Assembly: GCA_041752315.1 (NCBI GenBank)
Contig: JBGSHJ010000025.1
Coordinates: forward strand, 114,202-178,201
Reading direction: 5' to 3'
DNA: 64,000 nt
Source: SYFY01 sp041752315
Lineage (GTDB): Bacteria; Pseudomonadota; Gammaproteobacteria; Pseudomonadales; Azotimanducaceae
Below are positions 53,548-62,862 of this stretch, in pieces. Under the pieces are notes generated by a model. That model was not told where the DNA came from and made no database searches. It saw nothing but the letters and a program-made list of their open reading frames with translations. The position numbers were made by a program, and so were the translations under genes. Position 1 is the stretch's first letter. The number at the start of each line of letters is the position of its first letter.

Positions 53548-53565
53548 CGTGACTCGCAAACCGGT

Positions 53566-53595
53566 CGGCCTGCCGGGCCGCTGGTGGTCTATTTT
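53566..53595 (+). terminator. Possible terminator of lptFG
   Basis: A perfect 5-bp stem CGGCC/GGCCG with loop TGCCG (53566-53580) is followed 12 bases later by a T6 run. The T-tract lies in the end of the convergent RDD gene, so the site would serve the plus strand only. Confidence 0.4.
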
Positions 53596-54050
53596 TTCTC
53601 TTTTTTCTTCCTGGCAGCCTTGGGTTCAACGACAACGCGCGAATCGCTCATGATGTCGCCCCAGGTGCGACCGTCGGGGTCCACGAGCATCCAGAAGTAA
53701 CCAAGACCCAGACACATGAAGGACAGCATCGCTCCGGCAAAGCGCATGGTGGCCTGGTTGAAGGTGATGGGTGTTCCGGACAGTGACAGTACGCGCATGC
53801 GCCAGGCCATCATGCCGATGGTCTGGCCGTCTTCACGCCAGAACCACGCAAAAAAGAAATACAGCTCGAGGAACAGCAGGCTCTGCCAAAGTACCCCGGA
53901 AGGGGCCTGGAACTGGTTGACCGCCGTACCGATGATGGCTGTCGTGCCCCATACCGCAAGCATCATCAGCCCGTCGTACAGCATGCCGCCCATGCGGCGG
54001 AGCAGGCTGGCAGGCGTGTTGAGCGTCGGTGCGCCGTTGGCGGTGGTCAT
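53589..54050 (-). CDS. RDD family membrane protein
   Basis: 153-residue inner-membrane protein. Arg/Asp pattern LLRRMGGMLYDGLMM in the first helix and three or four further hydrophobic helices define the RDD family. The C-terminal tail is highly basic (KAARKKKEKK). Function unknown for the family, possibly ion exchange. Downstream of the thiolase on the same strand. Confidence 0.9.
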   Translation of the reverse strand: MTTANGAPTLNTPASLLRRMGGMLYDGLMMLAVWGTTAIIGTAVNQFQAPSGVLWQSLLFLELYFFFAWFWREDGQTIGMMAWRMRVLSLSGTPITFNQATMRFAGAMLSFMCLGLGYFWMLVDPDGRTWGDIMSDSRVVVEPKAARKKKEKK

Positions 54051-54095
54051 GGCATGCCGGCGCAGTCCCTGGACTGCGCCAGCTGCAGACGTATC

Positions 54096-55292
54096 TTACA
54101 AGCGCTCGATGATGGTGCCTGTGCCCAGTCCACCACCACAGCACATGGCGATCAGACCGTACCGACCACCGGTTCGCTCAAGCTCGTGCAGCGCAGTGGT
54201 GATGAGTCGTGCCCCTGTGGAGCCGGTCGGATGACCGAGCGCGATCGCGCCACCATTGGGATTGACCTTGGCCGGATCCGGATTCAGCTCTTTCTGCCAG
54301 CCAAGTACCACGGAGGCAAATGCCTCGTTCACTTCGAACACGTCGATGTCGTCGATGGAAAGACCGGTTTGTGCGAGAACCTTGCGGGTTGCCGGGATCG
54401 GACCCTTCAGCATGGTCACCGGATCCACGCCGACCAGCGTCGAAGCGATGATGCGTGCCCGTGGTTTCAGTCCCAGTTCGTCGACCGCCTTTTTGCTGGC
54501 CAGAATCACGACGGCAGCGCCGTCGGAAACTTGTGAACTCGAGCCTGCGGTATGTATCGTCTGGCCAGGCACGGGTGCCAGGGCAGCCAGCGCATCCAGT
54601 GTGGTCGCACGCAATCCCTCATCACGACTGATCATCTGCGTCTTGCCGGTTGGCTGACCTTTGTCGTCCAGTACCGGGGACTCGATGGCGACAATTTCCC
54701 GGGCAAAACGATTTTCTTCCCACGCCCGAATCGCGTTCTGCTGGCTCTTCAGCCCAAATGCGTCGGTATCGGCACGAGTGATCTGGTATTCCTCGGCAAT
54801 CATTGCAGCGCCCATGAACTGGGAGGTCGGCTGGTAGTGCGACATGTACGACTCGCCCATCGGCACACCGTCCTTCATGTTCGAGCCCAGGGGAACGCGG
54901 GTCATCATCTCGACCCCACAGGCCATGACAATGTCTTCCATGCCGGAGGCTACCATTGCTGCGCCGAGCGAGGTCGCCTGCTGGCTGGAGCCACACTGGG
55001 AGTCGACAGTGGTTGCAGCAACCTCCATGGGCAGGCCCATGGACAACCAGGCAATACGCGCGATGTTGAAAGACTGCTCGCCGATCTGGGAGACGCAGCC
55101 ACCGATGATCTGGCCAACCTTCTCGGGTGCAACGCCACTGCGCTCAAGCGCGGCAACCTGGACCTTGCCCAGCAGGTCTGCCGGTTTCAGGCCGGCGAGG
55201 CCCTTGCCACGCTTGCCGATGGGACTGCGAACTGCGGAAACAATGTAAACGTCCTGCACCTTGGTATTCCTGTCTGGGGTTGTTGTACCCAT
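54096..55292 (-). CDS. Acetyl-CoA acetyltransferase (thiolase)
   Basis: 398-residue thiolase with Cys100 (VDSQCGSS), NEAFA, GGAIALGHPTGSTGAR and CCGGGLGTG. This is of the degradative, steroid/fatty-acid type (FadA-like) rather than the biosynthetic 25490-26647 copy, with a different active-site motif. ATG 55292 lacks a ribosome site; GTG within VQDVYIVSA is possible. Could serve the acyl-CoA dehydrogenase route at 40-43 kb. Confidence 0.93.
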   Translation of the reverse strand: MGTTTPDRNTKVQDVYIVSAVRSPIGKRGKGLAGLKPADLLGKVQVAALERSGVAPEKVGQIIGGCVSQIGEQSFNIARIAWLSMGLPMEVAATTVDSQCGSSQQATSLGAAMVASGMEDIVMACGVEMMTRVPLGSNMKDGVPMGESYMSHYQPTSQFMGAAMIAEEYQITRADTDAFGLKSQQNAIRAWEENRFAREIVAIESPVLDDKGQPTGKTQMISRDEGLRATTLDALAALAPVPGQTIHTAGSSSQVSDGAAVVILASKKAVDELGLKPRARIIASTLVGVDPVTMLKGPIPATRKVLAQTGLSIDDIDVFEVNEAFASVVLGWQKELNPDPAKVNPNGGAIALGHPTGSTGARLITTALHELERTGGRYGLIAMCCGGGLGTGTIIERL

Positions 55293-55406
55293 TCTAATGT
55301 AAGTGGGCAGGAGCCGGGACACTTGCGACGCCGATCACTGGCGGGGCAGAATGCGCGGCCCTTCGGGTTGGCACACCTGGGTGGTGTCAACAGGACGGAA
55401 GGTTCT

Positions 55407-55493
55407 GGCTGAGTGGCGAAACAGGTAGACGCGCCAGACTCAAAATCTGGTGGTGGTGACACCGTGCCGGTTCGATTCCGGCCTCAGCTACCA
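55407..55493 (+). tRNA. tRNA-Leu (anticodon CAA)
   Basis: An 87-base class II tRNA. Acceptor GGCTGAG pairs with CTCAGCT with one G-U at the end, D arm GCG/CGC, anticodon stem CCAGA/TCTGG around loop CTCAAAA, a long variable arm and T arm GCCGG/CCGGC with TTCGATT. The 3' CCA is encoded (55491-55493). It reads UUG. Confidence 0.96.
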
Positions 55494-55515
55494 CTTTTCT
55501 TCGTTTTTCAGGTCT

Positions 55516-55561
55516 TTCGGTGGGTCCTTCGGTCGTTCGATCCGCAGATCGAGCCACCGAA
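55516..55561 (+). other. Nested hairpin leader between tRNA-Leu and queA
   Basis: TTCGGTGG (55516-55523) pairs with CCACCGAA (55554-55561), enclosing a perfect 6-bp hairpin TCGATC-CGCA-GATCGA (55537-55552). It may be the tRNA terminator or a leader of queA. No T-tract follows the outer stem, and it does not look like a preQ1 riboswitch. Confidence 0.5.
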
Positions 55562-55611
55562 ACTGCCTGGTCCATCGTGATCGTGTTCAGGATTATTGGT
55601 CAGTCAAGCCA

Positions 55612-56685
55612 ATGCAACGCTCGGACTTCAACTTTCACCTGCCTGAGGCGCTGATCGCCCAGGAGCCGCTGGCCGAGCGCACCTCGAGTCGCCTGCTGCA
55701 GGTTCCTGCGGCCGGAGCATTGGTACACGGGGTCTTTACCGACCTGCTTGCCCTGCTGCGGCCCGATGATGTCCTCGTGCTCAACGACACGCAGGTCATC
55801 AAGGCACGGCTGCGTGGCGAAAAGGACACCGGTGGTCGTGCGGAAGTACTGATCGAGCGCATTGTTTCGCCGTCTCAAGCCCTGTGCCAGGTGCGGGTCA
55901 GCAAACCTCTGCATGTGGGCCGCAAGATTCGTTTTTCAGCATCCGTGGCCAGCGTTGCGGCCCGTGAGGGGGAGTTCTACCGGCTGATCTTCGACGCCCC
56001 GGTACTCGATGTACTCGATCGTGAGGGTGAAATTCCGTTGCCACCGTATGTGCACCGCGCACCCGCCGCAGCTGATCTCACGCGTTACCAGACGGTATTC
56101 GCACGGCACGCGGGAGCCGTCGCGGCACCTACGGCCGGACTGCATTTTGATACCGCACTGCTGGAGGATATCCGCGCGCTTGGGGTCGGCATTGCACGAA
56201 TCACATTGCATGTCGGCGCGGGCACCTTTCAGCCACTGCGCAGCGAAGATCTGTCCGCCCATCGCATGCATGGTGAAGTTTATTCGGTGACCGACGAGGC
56301 CGCATCGGTGATCAACCAGGCGCGCGGTCGTGGTGGCCGGGTTGTTGCCGTGGGGACCACGGTGGTGCGAACGCTCGAGTCGGTGGCGGATGACACGGGT
56401 CATGTCCGGGCCGGGCAGGGCGAGACTGCGCTGTTCATCACTCCGGGATACGCATTCAAGGTTGTGGACACGCTGATCACGAATTTTCATCTGCCGCAGA
56501 CCACGCTTCTGATGCTGGTCTGCGCGTTTGCAGGTCGGGAACGTGTGTTATCCGCGTACGCGGAAGCCGTGACCCGCGGGTATCGGTTTTTCAGCTACGG
56601 CGATGCCCAGTGGCTGGAAAGAATGATTGGAAACAGTGGTTCAGGGAATCACCGGCATCGGCAGTCACGAATTGGAGAAAGTTGA
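55612..56685 (+). CDS. queA: S-adenosylmethionine:tRNA ribosyltransferase-isomerase
   Basis: 357-residue QueA that adds the epoxycyclopentane unit of queuosine from SAM. MQRSDFNFHLPEALIAQEPL, the LLRPDDVLVLNDTQVIKARL and the C-terminal LITNFHLPQTTLLMLV are typical. ATG 55612 is the conserved start. Overlaps tgt by one base. Confidence 0.97.
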   Translation: MQRSDFNFHLPEALIAQEPLAERTSSRLLQVPAAGALVHGVFTDLLALLRPDDVLVLNDTQVIKARLRGEKDTGGRAEVLIERIVSPSQALCQVRVSKPLHVGRKIRFSASVASVAAREGEFYRLIFDAPVLDVLDREGEIPLPPYVHRAPAAADLTRYQTVFARHAGAVAAPTAGLHFDTALLEDIRALGVGIARITLHVGAGTFQPLRSEDLSAHRMHGEVYSVTDEAASVINQARGRGGRVVAVGTTVVRTLESVADDTGHVRAGQGETALFITPGYAFKVVDTLITNFHLPQTTLLMLVCAFAGRERVLSAYAEAVTRGYRFFSYGDAQWLERMIGNSGSGNHRHRQSRIGES

Positions 56686-57797
56686 TGTATGAGCTGTTGG
56701 CCCAGGATGGCGCGGCGCGGCGTGGTCAACTTCGGTTGCCTCACGGAACGATCCAGACACCGGTGTTCATGCCGTGTGGTACCTATGGCACCGTCAAGGG
56801 CATGACGCCGGAAAACCTTGAACAGGTGGGCACGCAGATCCTGCTCGGCAATACCTTTCACCTGATGTTGCGCCCCGGTGCGGAGCGCATTCGCGATCGT
56901 GGTGGCCTGCATCGATTCATGCACTGGCAGCGTCCGATTCTGACGGATAGTGGTGGATTTCAGGTGTGGAGCCTGGGTGAACTGCGCAAGATCAGTGAAC
57001 ACGGCGTGGTGTTCAAGTCGCCAATCAATGGCGATCGGGTCGAACTCACGCCTGAACGGTCCGTGGAGGTTCAGCAACTGCTTGGCTCGGACATCGTCAT
57101 GGTGTTCGATGAATGCACTCCTTATCCCGCGACCCTCGAGCAGGCGCGCGCCTCGATGGAGTTGTCAATGCGGTGGGCCGCGCGTTGCCGTCAGGTGTTT
57201 GATCCGGCTCCGGGCAACAAGCTGTTTGGCATTGTCCAGGGTGGCATGTATCCGTCGTTGCGACGGGAGCACCTCGAACAACTGGTTGCAGTCGGGTTTG
57301 ATGGTTATGCCATCGGCGGGTTGTCGGTGGGTGAAGACAAGGCGGAGATGGACCATGTGCTGCGTGAACTGCTTCCCCACATGCCAGTGGACCGGCCGCG
57401 GTACCTGATGGGAGTGGGAACACCCGCCGATCTGTTGCGGGGTGTGGAGCTGGGTGTGGACATGTTCGACTGTGTCATGCCCACCCGCAACGGCAGGAAC
57501 GGCTTTGCGTTTACCAGTGCCGGCATCATCAAGATACGCAACGCCAGGCACCGGGATGCGGACGAACCTCTGGATGTCGACTGCAACTGCGGTACCTGCA
57601 CACATTATTCTCGTGCCTACCTTCATCATCTGGATCGTTGCGGAGAAATGTTGGGCGCGATTCTCATGACCCAGCACAATCTGCACTACTACCATTCGCT
57701 GATGGCTCGTTTGCGCGCCTCTGTCGAAACGGGTACATTTCCCAGCCTTCGCGACTCACTCCAACTCGCCTGGAATTCCCTGAATGAACCTGACTGA
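56685..57797 (+). CDS. tgt: Queuine tRNA-ribosyltransferase
   Basis: 370-residue TIM-barrel tRNA-guanine transglycosylase. General base Asp88 in DSGGFQV, nucleophile in FDCVMPTRNGR and zinc site CNCGTCTHYSRAYLHHL. ATG 56685 has GGAG 8 bases upstream. Overlaps yajC by 14 bases. Confidence 0.98.
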   Translation: MYELLAQDGAARRGQLRLPHGTIQTPVFMPCGTYGTVKGMTPENLEQVGTQILLGNTFHLMLRPGAERIRDRGGLHRFMHWQRPILTDSGGFQVWSLGELRKISEHGVVFKSPINGDRVELTPERSVEVQQLLGSDIVMVFDECTPYPATLEQARASMELSMRWAARCRQVFDPAPGNKLFGIVQGGMYPSLRREHLEQLVAVGFDGYAIGGLSVGEDKAEMDHVLRELLPHMPVDRPRYLMGVGTPADLLRGVELGVDMFDCVMPTRNGRNGFAFTSAGIIKIRNARHRDADEPLDVDCNCGTCTHYSRAYLHHLDRCGEMLGAILMTQHNLHYYHSLMARLRASVETGTFPSLRDSLQLAWNSLNEPD

Positions 57798-58125
57798 TCT
57801 TACTGTGTATGCTGCTGGTGTTGCCGCTGGGCCCCAGGAACCCGGGTGGATGCCGTTTGTGATGATGGGGGGCATCATCGTGCTGTTCTATTTCATGCTC
57901 ATCCGGCCGCAGAACAAGCGCCGCAAGGAGCACCTGACACTGATTGGCGGTCTGCAGAAAGGTGATGAAGTGGTGACGGCGGGCGGCATCGTCGGCATGG
58001 TCAACAAGGTCGAAGACGACTTTGTGAAGGTCCAGGTAGGCAACAACATCGAGATGCGCATCCAGAAGACCGCCATCGGCGCAACCTTGCCGAAGGGGAC
58101 CATCAAGTCTCTGGACGCTGGCTGA
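57784..58125 (+). CDS. yajC: Preprotein translocase subunit YajC
   Basis: 113-residue protein with one membrane helix (MPFVMMGGIIVLFYFML, about 23-40) and the RPQNKRRKEH motif, joining SecDF. ATG 57784 lies inside the tgt end. Confidence 0.96.
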   Translation: MNLTDLTVYAAGVAAGPQEPGWMPFVMMGGIIVLFYFMLIRPQNKRRKEHLTLIGGLQKGDEVVTAGGIVGMVNKVEDDFVKVQVGNNIEMRIQKTAIGATLPKGTIKSLDAG

Positions 58126-58138
58126 GCCGGGACTTTTC

Positions 58139-60049
58139 ATGGCCAACGGCCAGTCTTTCGGAGAAGGCTTTCTCCTGCAAAAAACGGCAAGGCGTGGTCC
58201 GAACTCGGGTTCGCTCCTGCGTTATCTCAGCGTGCTGTTTGTCATGGCCATCGGTTCAATCTATGCAGCCCCCAACCTCTTCCTGCCCGACCCTGCCATT
58301 CGCATCAAGGCCCAGGAAGCGCAGTTGGTGGTTGATGAAGGACTGCTCAGCCGGGTAGAACAGGCGCTGGCGAAGGAAGGTGTGGATGTCATCGGTACCG
58401 AACTTGATGAAGGTACCGGCCTCGTTCGACTGCAAGACCCCAACGACCAGCATGCGGCGCGCAATTCCATCCAGGCGCTCCTCAATGTACGTGAACGAAG
58501 TTACATCGTGGCGCTCGACCAGGCTTCGACCATTCCCCGGTGGCTGGAGGACCTCGGCGGCAAGCGCATGTCGCTCGGCCTCGACCTGTCCGGTGGTGTG
58601 CATTTCCTGCTGCAGGTCGACATGAAACAGTTCATCGGCCTGCGGCTGAAAAATGCTGCCGACGGATTCCGGGATATCCTGGTCGAAGCACGCGTGCGTT
58701 ATGTGTCGGGCGAGTGGGTGAAGGACAACGACCTGCTGATTCCCTTTGCCAGTCAGGAAGCGCTGGACGCCGGTCGTGTGCTGATCGAATCAGCCAACGA
58801 TGGTTTCCAGATCACCGAAGAGACCATCAATGGCAATCCCGGACTGCGGCTCAACTATTCAGATCAGAAGATACGGGAGCTGCAGGACTTTGCGATCTCC
58901 CAGAACCTGACCAGCCTGCGCAATCGCGTGAACGAACTGGGTGTTGCCGAACCCCAGGTCCAGCGGCTGGGTCGCGAGCGGATTGTCCTCGATCTGCCGG
59001 GTCTTCAGGATCCGGCACGGGCCAAGGATATCATCAACAAGTTTGCGAACCTCGAGTTCCGTCTGGGTGGACTGCCCAATGACCGTCCATCACAACTGGA
59101 GACCTACGACTACGAAGGCGCACCGGTGCAGGTCCAGGCGCGCAACATCGTCACCGGTGACGATGTGATCAACGCCGTCCAGGACTTCGATCCGGAGACC
59201 AGTCAGCCCCAGGTGTCGATCACGCTCGACACCGATGGCGGGGAGAAGATGCATGATGTCACCAAGGACCACATCCGTGATTCCATGGCCATCCTGTTCA
59301 TCGAACAACAACCCCGCGAACGCAAGGTGGTGGATGCCGATGGCAATGAACAAATCGAGTTCTACAGCACGACCACACGCCGCCTGATCAACGTCGCGAC
59401 CATCCAGGCCGCACTGGGCTTCCGTTTCCGCATCACCGGCCTGGAGTTCCAGGAAGCGCGCGACCTGGCACTGTTGCTGCGCGCAGGCTCGCTGGCGGCG
59501 CCCATGTACATTGTCGAAGAGCGCACCATCGGCGCGAGCCTGGGTGAAGAGAACATACAGCGCGGGATCAATTCCCTGCTGATCGGCATGGCTGCCGTCG
59601 TGGTGTTCATGCTTCTTGTCTACAAGGGATTTGGACTCATTGCGAATGTCGCACTTACCTGCAATTTCATCCTTGTCACCGCCATCATGTCCCTGCTGGG
59701 TGCAACATTGACGATGCCGGGCATTGCCGGGATCGTGTTGACACTCGGCATGGCCGTGGATGCCAACGTGCTGATCTTCTCCCGCATCCGCGAGGAACTG
59801 GCGCTCAAGCCGCCGCAGGCTGCGATCCAGGCGGGTTTTGACCGCGCATTCATCACGATCTTCGATGCCAATCTGACCACTTTTTTCATCGCCATCATTC
59901 TGCTGTCGATTGGCAGCGGGCCCGTGAAGGGTTTTGCAGTTGTGCTGGCGGTTGGCATTGTCACGTCGGTATTTACGGCGGTGCTGGTGTCGCAGTCGCT
60001 GATCAATCTTTTTTACGGTGGACGTGAACTCAGGAAGGTGTGGATATGA
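58139..60049 (+). CDS. secD: Protein translocase subunit SecD
   Basis: 636-residue inner-membrane protein using the proton gradient to pull proteins through SecYEG. TM1 about 26-46, GLDLSGGVHFLLQVD, a large periplasmic P1 region, and the C-terminal GMAVDANVLIFSRIREEL. Six membrane helices in all. Overlaps secF by four bases. Confidence 0.97.
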   Translation: MANGQSFGEGFLLQKTARRGPNSGSLLRYLSVLFVMAIGSIYAAPNLFLPDPAIRIKAQEAQLVVDEGLLSRVEQALAKEGVDVIGTELDEGTGLVRLQDPNDQHAARNSIQALLNVRERSYIVALDQASTIPRWLEDLGGKRMSLGLDLSGGVHFLLQVDMKQFIGLRLKNAADGFRDILVEARVRYVSGEWVKDNDLLIPFASQEALDAGRVLIESANDGFQITEETINGNPGLRLNYSDQKIRELQDFAISQNLTSLRNRVNELGVAEPQVQRLGRERIVLDLPGLQDPARAKDIINKFANLEFRLGGLPNDRPSQLETYDYEGAPVQVQARNIVTGDDVINAVQDFDPETSQPQVSITLDTDGGEKMHDVTKDHIRDSMAILFIEQQPRERKVVDADGNEQIEFYSTTTRRLINVATIQAALGFRFRITGLEFQEARDLALLLRAGSLAAPMYIVEERTIGASLGEENIQRGINSLLIGMAAVVVFMLLVYKGFGLIANVALTCNFILVTAIMSLLGATLTMPGIAGIVLTLGMAVDANVLIFSRIREELALKPPQAAIQAGFDRAFITIFDANLTTFFIAIILLSIGSGPVKGFAVVLAVGIVTSVFTAVLVSQSLINLFYGGRELRKVWI

Positions 60050-60972
60050 CCTTCAACATCGGGTTCATGCAATGGCGCAGGATTGCGTTTGTGATCTCGA
60101 TCGCGATGGTGCTGGTGTCGATCGTTTCGCTTGCGGTACGAGGTCTCAACTGGGGCCTCGATTTTACGGGCGGCACGCTGGTCGAGATCGGTTTTGATGG
60201 TCTGGTCGACCACGAGGCCATACGCGCTGACCTCGCGTCGAAAGGTTATACCGAAGCGGTGGTGCAGCAGTTTGGTACGGATCGGGACATCCTGGTGCGG
60301 GTGCCACCACAGGGTGAGGGTGACCAGAGCAAGCTGGGTGATGAGGTTTTTGACACCGTGGCTGCGAACTTCCCTGGAGCCACGCTTCGGCAGTCGAGTT
60401 TTGTTGGCCCTGCTGTTGGTGAAGAGCTGGCGGAAGATGGTGGTCTGGCGATGCTCGCCTCTCTGGCGATGATTCTCGCCTACGTGATGTTCCGTTTCAC
60501 CCGGCAGTTTGCCTTCGGCGCGGTCATCGCGCTGGCCCACGATGTGGTGATTACTCTCGGTTTTTTCTCGCTCTTTGGCTGGACCTTCGATCTGCCGACC
60601 CTCGCCGCGGTACTGGCAGTGATCGGCTATTCCATCAACGACACCATTGTCATCGCCGACCGGATTCGCGAAAACGTCCGGGGAATCCGCAAGATGGAAA
60701 TCGCCGACATCATCGATCTGTCCACCAATCAGACGCTGGGGCGAAGCCTCATGACTTCCGGCACCACGTTGTTCGTGGTGATTGCGCTGCTGCTTCTTGG
60801 TGGCGAGATGATCCACGGTTTTGCCGTTGCGCTGACCATCGGCATCACGGTGGGAACGTATTCATCGATCTACATTGCGGCGGCGATCGTACTGGTCATG
60901 AAAGTCAAACGGGAAGATCTGCTGCCACCACCCAGGGAAACAGCCGAGAAAACGGACGAGTACGCACCTTGA
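60046..60972 (+). CDS. secF: Protein translocase subunit SecF
   Basis: 308-residue SecD partner with six helices. LNWGLDFTGGTLVEIGF after TM1 and YSINDTIVIADRIREN are typical. ATG 60046 overlaps secD as ATGA, with GGAAGG upstream. Confidence 0.97.
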   Translation: MTFNIGFMQWRRIAFVISIAMVLVSIVSLAVRGLNWGLDFTGGTLVEIGFDGLVDHEAIRADLASKGYTEAVVQQFGTDRDILVRVPPQGEGDQSKLGDEVFDTVAANFPGATLRQSSFVGPAVGEELAEDGGLAMLASLAMILAYVMFRFTRQFAFGAVIALAHDVVITLGFFSLFGWTFDLPTLAAVLAVIGYSINDTIVIADRIRENVRGIRKMEIADIIDLSTNQTLGRSLMTSGTTLFVVIALLLLGGEMIHGFAVALTIGITVGTYSSIYIAAAIVLVMKVKREDLLPPPRETAEKTDEYAP

Positions 60973-60983
60973 CTGCAAACTCC

Positions 60984-61026
60984 GACCGCGGGCACCGATC
61001 ACAGGCAGTGATCGGCGGTCGCGGTC
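60984..61026. terminator. Double-stem structure between convergent secF and suhB
   Basis: An outer 7-bp stem GACCGCG/CGCGGTC (60984-60990, 61020-61026) encloses an 8-bp stem CCGATCAC/GTGATCGG with loop AGGCA (60995-61015). Placed between convergent genes it can serve both, though there is no T-tract. Confidence 0.55.
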
Positions 61027-61050
61027 AGAGGTGCGGAGCAGAAGGCAGGA

Positions 61051-61875
61051 TCAGATGATCGCTGGAGTCAGGTGTGGCCGCAGTGCTTGCACCATCGCGC
61101 GGAAAGTCCTGGGATTGGAGGCGACGATGTTGCCGGTCTTGAAAAAGTTGTCCCCACCTCGCCAGTCGCCGACAAACCCACCCGCCTCGCGTACCAGCAA
61201 GGTGCCGGCACAGATGTCCCAGGGAGACAGCGCAAGCTCCCAGAAACCATCCACACGACCCGCAGCCACATAGGCCAGATCGAGCGCCGCAGAACCCATC
61301 CGTCTTACTCCACGACATTGGCCGGTAAAATCCTTGAGGGTTGCGATGTAGGTGTCGAGGTGGGTATCGATGGCACCGGGCGGTATCCCGGTGCTCAGTA
61401 CTGCTTCCGCGAGCTTCGTGCGATTGCTGACCCGTATTCGACGCCCGTTCAGATGCGCTCCACCGCCCCGACTGGCCGTGAATTCCTCGTTCTTGACCGG
61501 ATCGTAGATCACCGCATGTTCAAACTGGCTGCCCCGCAGGACTCCGATCGAAACACAGAAGTGGGGGATTCCCTGGAGAAAGTTCAAGGTGCCGTCGAGC
61601 GGATCGATGATCCAGGTGTATTGGCCGAGGTGACCTGCCGTCGCGGCATTGCCTTCGCTGATCTGGCCACTTTCTTCGCCCTGAATGGCATGGTCCGGAT
61701 AGGCTTTGCGGATCACGTCGACGATGGCCGCCTCACAATCCCGGTCGATGTTGCTGACAAAGTCGTTGCGGCTCTTTTCCTCGACGTTGAGATCGGAAAG
61801 ACGATCCATGGCCTGTACCATGATCTGGCCGGCGCGGCGGGCGGCACGCAGTGCCATGTTGACGTGTGGATGCAT
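61051..61875 (-). CDS. suhB: Inositol-1-monophosphatase (SuhB)
   Basis: 274-residue metal-dependent phosphatase, also a transcription antitermination factor in E. coli. Metal motifs EESG, WIIDPLDGTLNF and WELALSPWDICAG are present. ATG 61875 is the conserved start. Divergent from trmJ as in E. coli. Confidence 0.97.
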   Translation of the reverse strand: MHPHVNMALRAARRAGQIMVQAMDRLSDLNVEEKSRNDFVSNIDRDCEAAIVDVIRKAYPDHAIQGEESGQISEGNAATAGHLGQYTWIIDPLDGTLNFLQGIPHFCVSIGVLRGSQFEHAVIYDPVKNEEFTASRGGGAHLNGRRIRVSNRTKLAEAVLSTGIPPGAIDTHLDTYIATLKDFTGQCRGVRRMGSAALDLAYVAAGRVDGFWELALSPWDICAGTLLVREAGGFVGDWRGGDNFFKTGNIVASNPRTFRAMVQALRPHLTPAII

Positions 61876-61974
61876 TGGCGAAGCCTGAAACAAAGCGGCG
61901 GCTATCTTAACAGCGTGTCGCGACACACGCTTGGGTGAGGTTGGAATGAATCTGGTCAAAGCGAGAGGTTGTGC

Positions 61975-62784
61975 ATGAGCTTGTTGGAGACGGAAGGGTT
62001 GTTGCAAGGAGCGGAGTCGGCACAGAGAGTGGAGCGGTTGCGCAGGGTCCGCGTCGTGCTGGTCGAAACCAGTCATCCAGGCAACATTGGCGGAACGGCC
62101 AGGGCCATGAAAACGATGGGACTGACCGATCTGGTGCTCGTGCAGCCCAAGCGTTTTCCCGACCCGCAGGCATTGTGGCGCGCGGCAGGTGGCGAGGATG
62201 TGTTGATGTCCGCACGGGTGGTGGACAGCCTCGCATCGGCCATTGCGGATTGTCACTGGGTGGTTGCCACCAGTTCACGGCAGCGGCGCATTCCGTGGCC
62301 GATCTTGTCACCCCGCGAATTTGCGGTGGCGGCCCTGCAACGACCGGGACAGCAGGTGGCGGTTGTCTTCGGTCGAGAGGACAAGGGACTGTCAAACGAG
62401 GAGTTGGGGCGTTGCCAGTCACATGTGGAAATTCCGGCCAATCCGGAATACCCGATCCTCAACGTCGCCATGGCTGTGCAGGTGATTGCCTACGAGTTGT
62501 TTCAAGCCGGTCGGTCCCAGGGCGTTGATGGGTTGAAAGAACCGCTCGAATGGGATCGACCGCCCGCCACCCATGAACTGGTTGAAGGATTCATGGGTCA
62601 TCTCGAAGCGGTACTGGAAACGAGTAAATTTCTTGATCCGGCAAATCCCGGTCAGACCATGACCCGTTTTCGACGGCTGTTCTCGCGTCTCGACCTCGAT
62701 ATCACCGAAGTCGCCATGCTCCGGGGGTTCCTCAAGCAGGTCTGTCCGCAAGCCGGTAGTGGCGAGGTCAGGAAGTCGGATTGA
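61975..62784 (+). CDS. trmJ: tRNA (cytidine/uridine-2'-O-)-methyltransferase TrmJ
   Basis: 269-residue SPOUT methyltransferase modifying position 32 of tRNA. TSHPGNIGGTARAMKTMGL and the knot motif VVFGREDKGLSNEEL are typical. ATG 61975 has GAGAGG upstream. Confidence 0.96.
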   Translation: MSLLETEGLLQGAESAQRVERLRRVRVVLVETSHPGNIGGTARAMKTMGLTDLVLVQPKRFPDPQALWRAAGGEDVLMSARVVDSLASAIADCHWVVATSSRQRRIPWPILSPREFAVAALQRPGQQVAVVFGREDKGLSNEELGRCQSHVEIPANPEYPILNVAMAVQVIAYELFQAGRSQGVDGLKEPLEWDRPPATHELVEGFMGHLEAVLETSKFLDPANPGQTMTRFRRLFSRLDLDITEVAMLRGFLKQVCPQAGSGEVRKSD

Positions 62785-62862
62785 TCCGGACCTGCGCGGG
62801 TCGACCCGGCCCTCGCTCCATCGGAGCACGATTGCAAGTGTTCTGGCACCAGGCCCTGTGCA

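Noticed and set aside
55516..55561. preQ1 riboswitch before queA
   Set aside because: The small pseudoknot-forming A-rich tail and conserved loop of preQ1 riboswitches are not visible; only simple nested stems.
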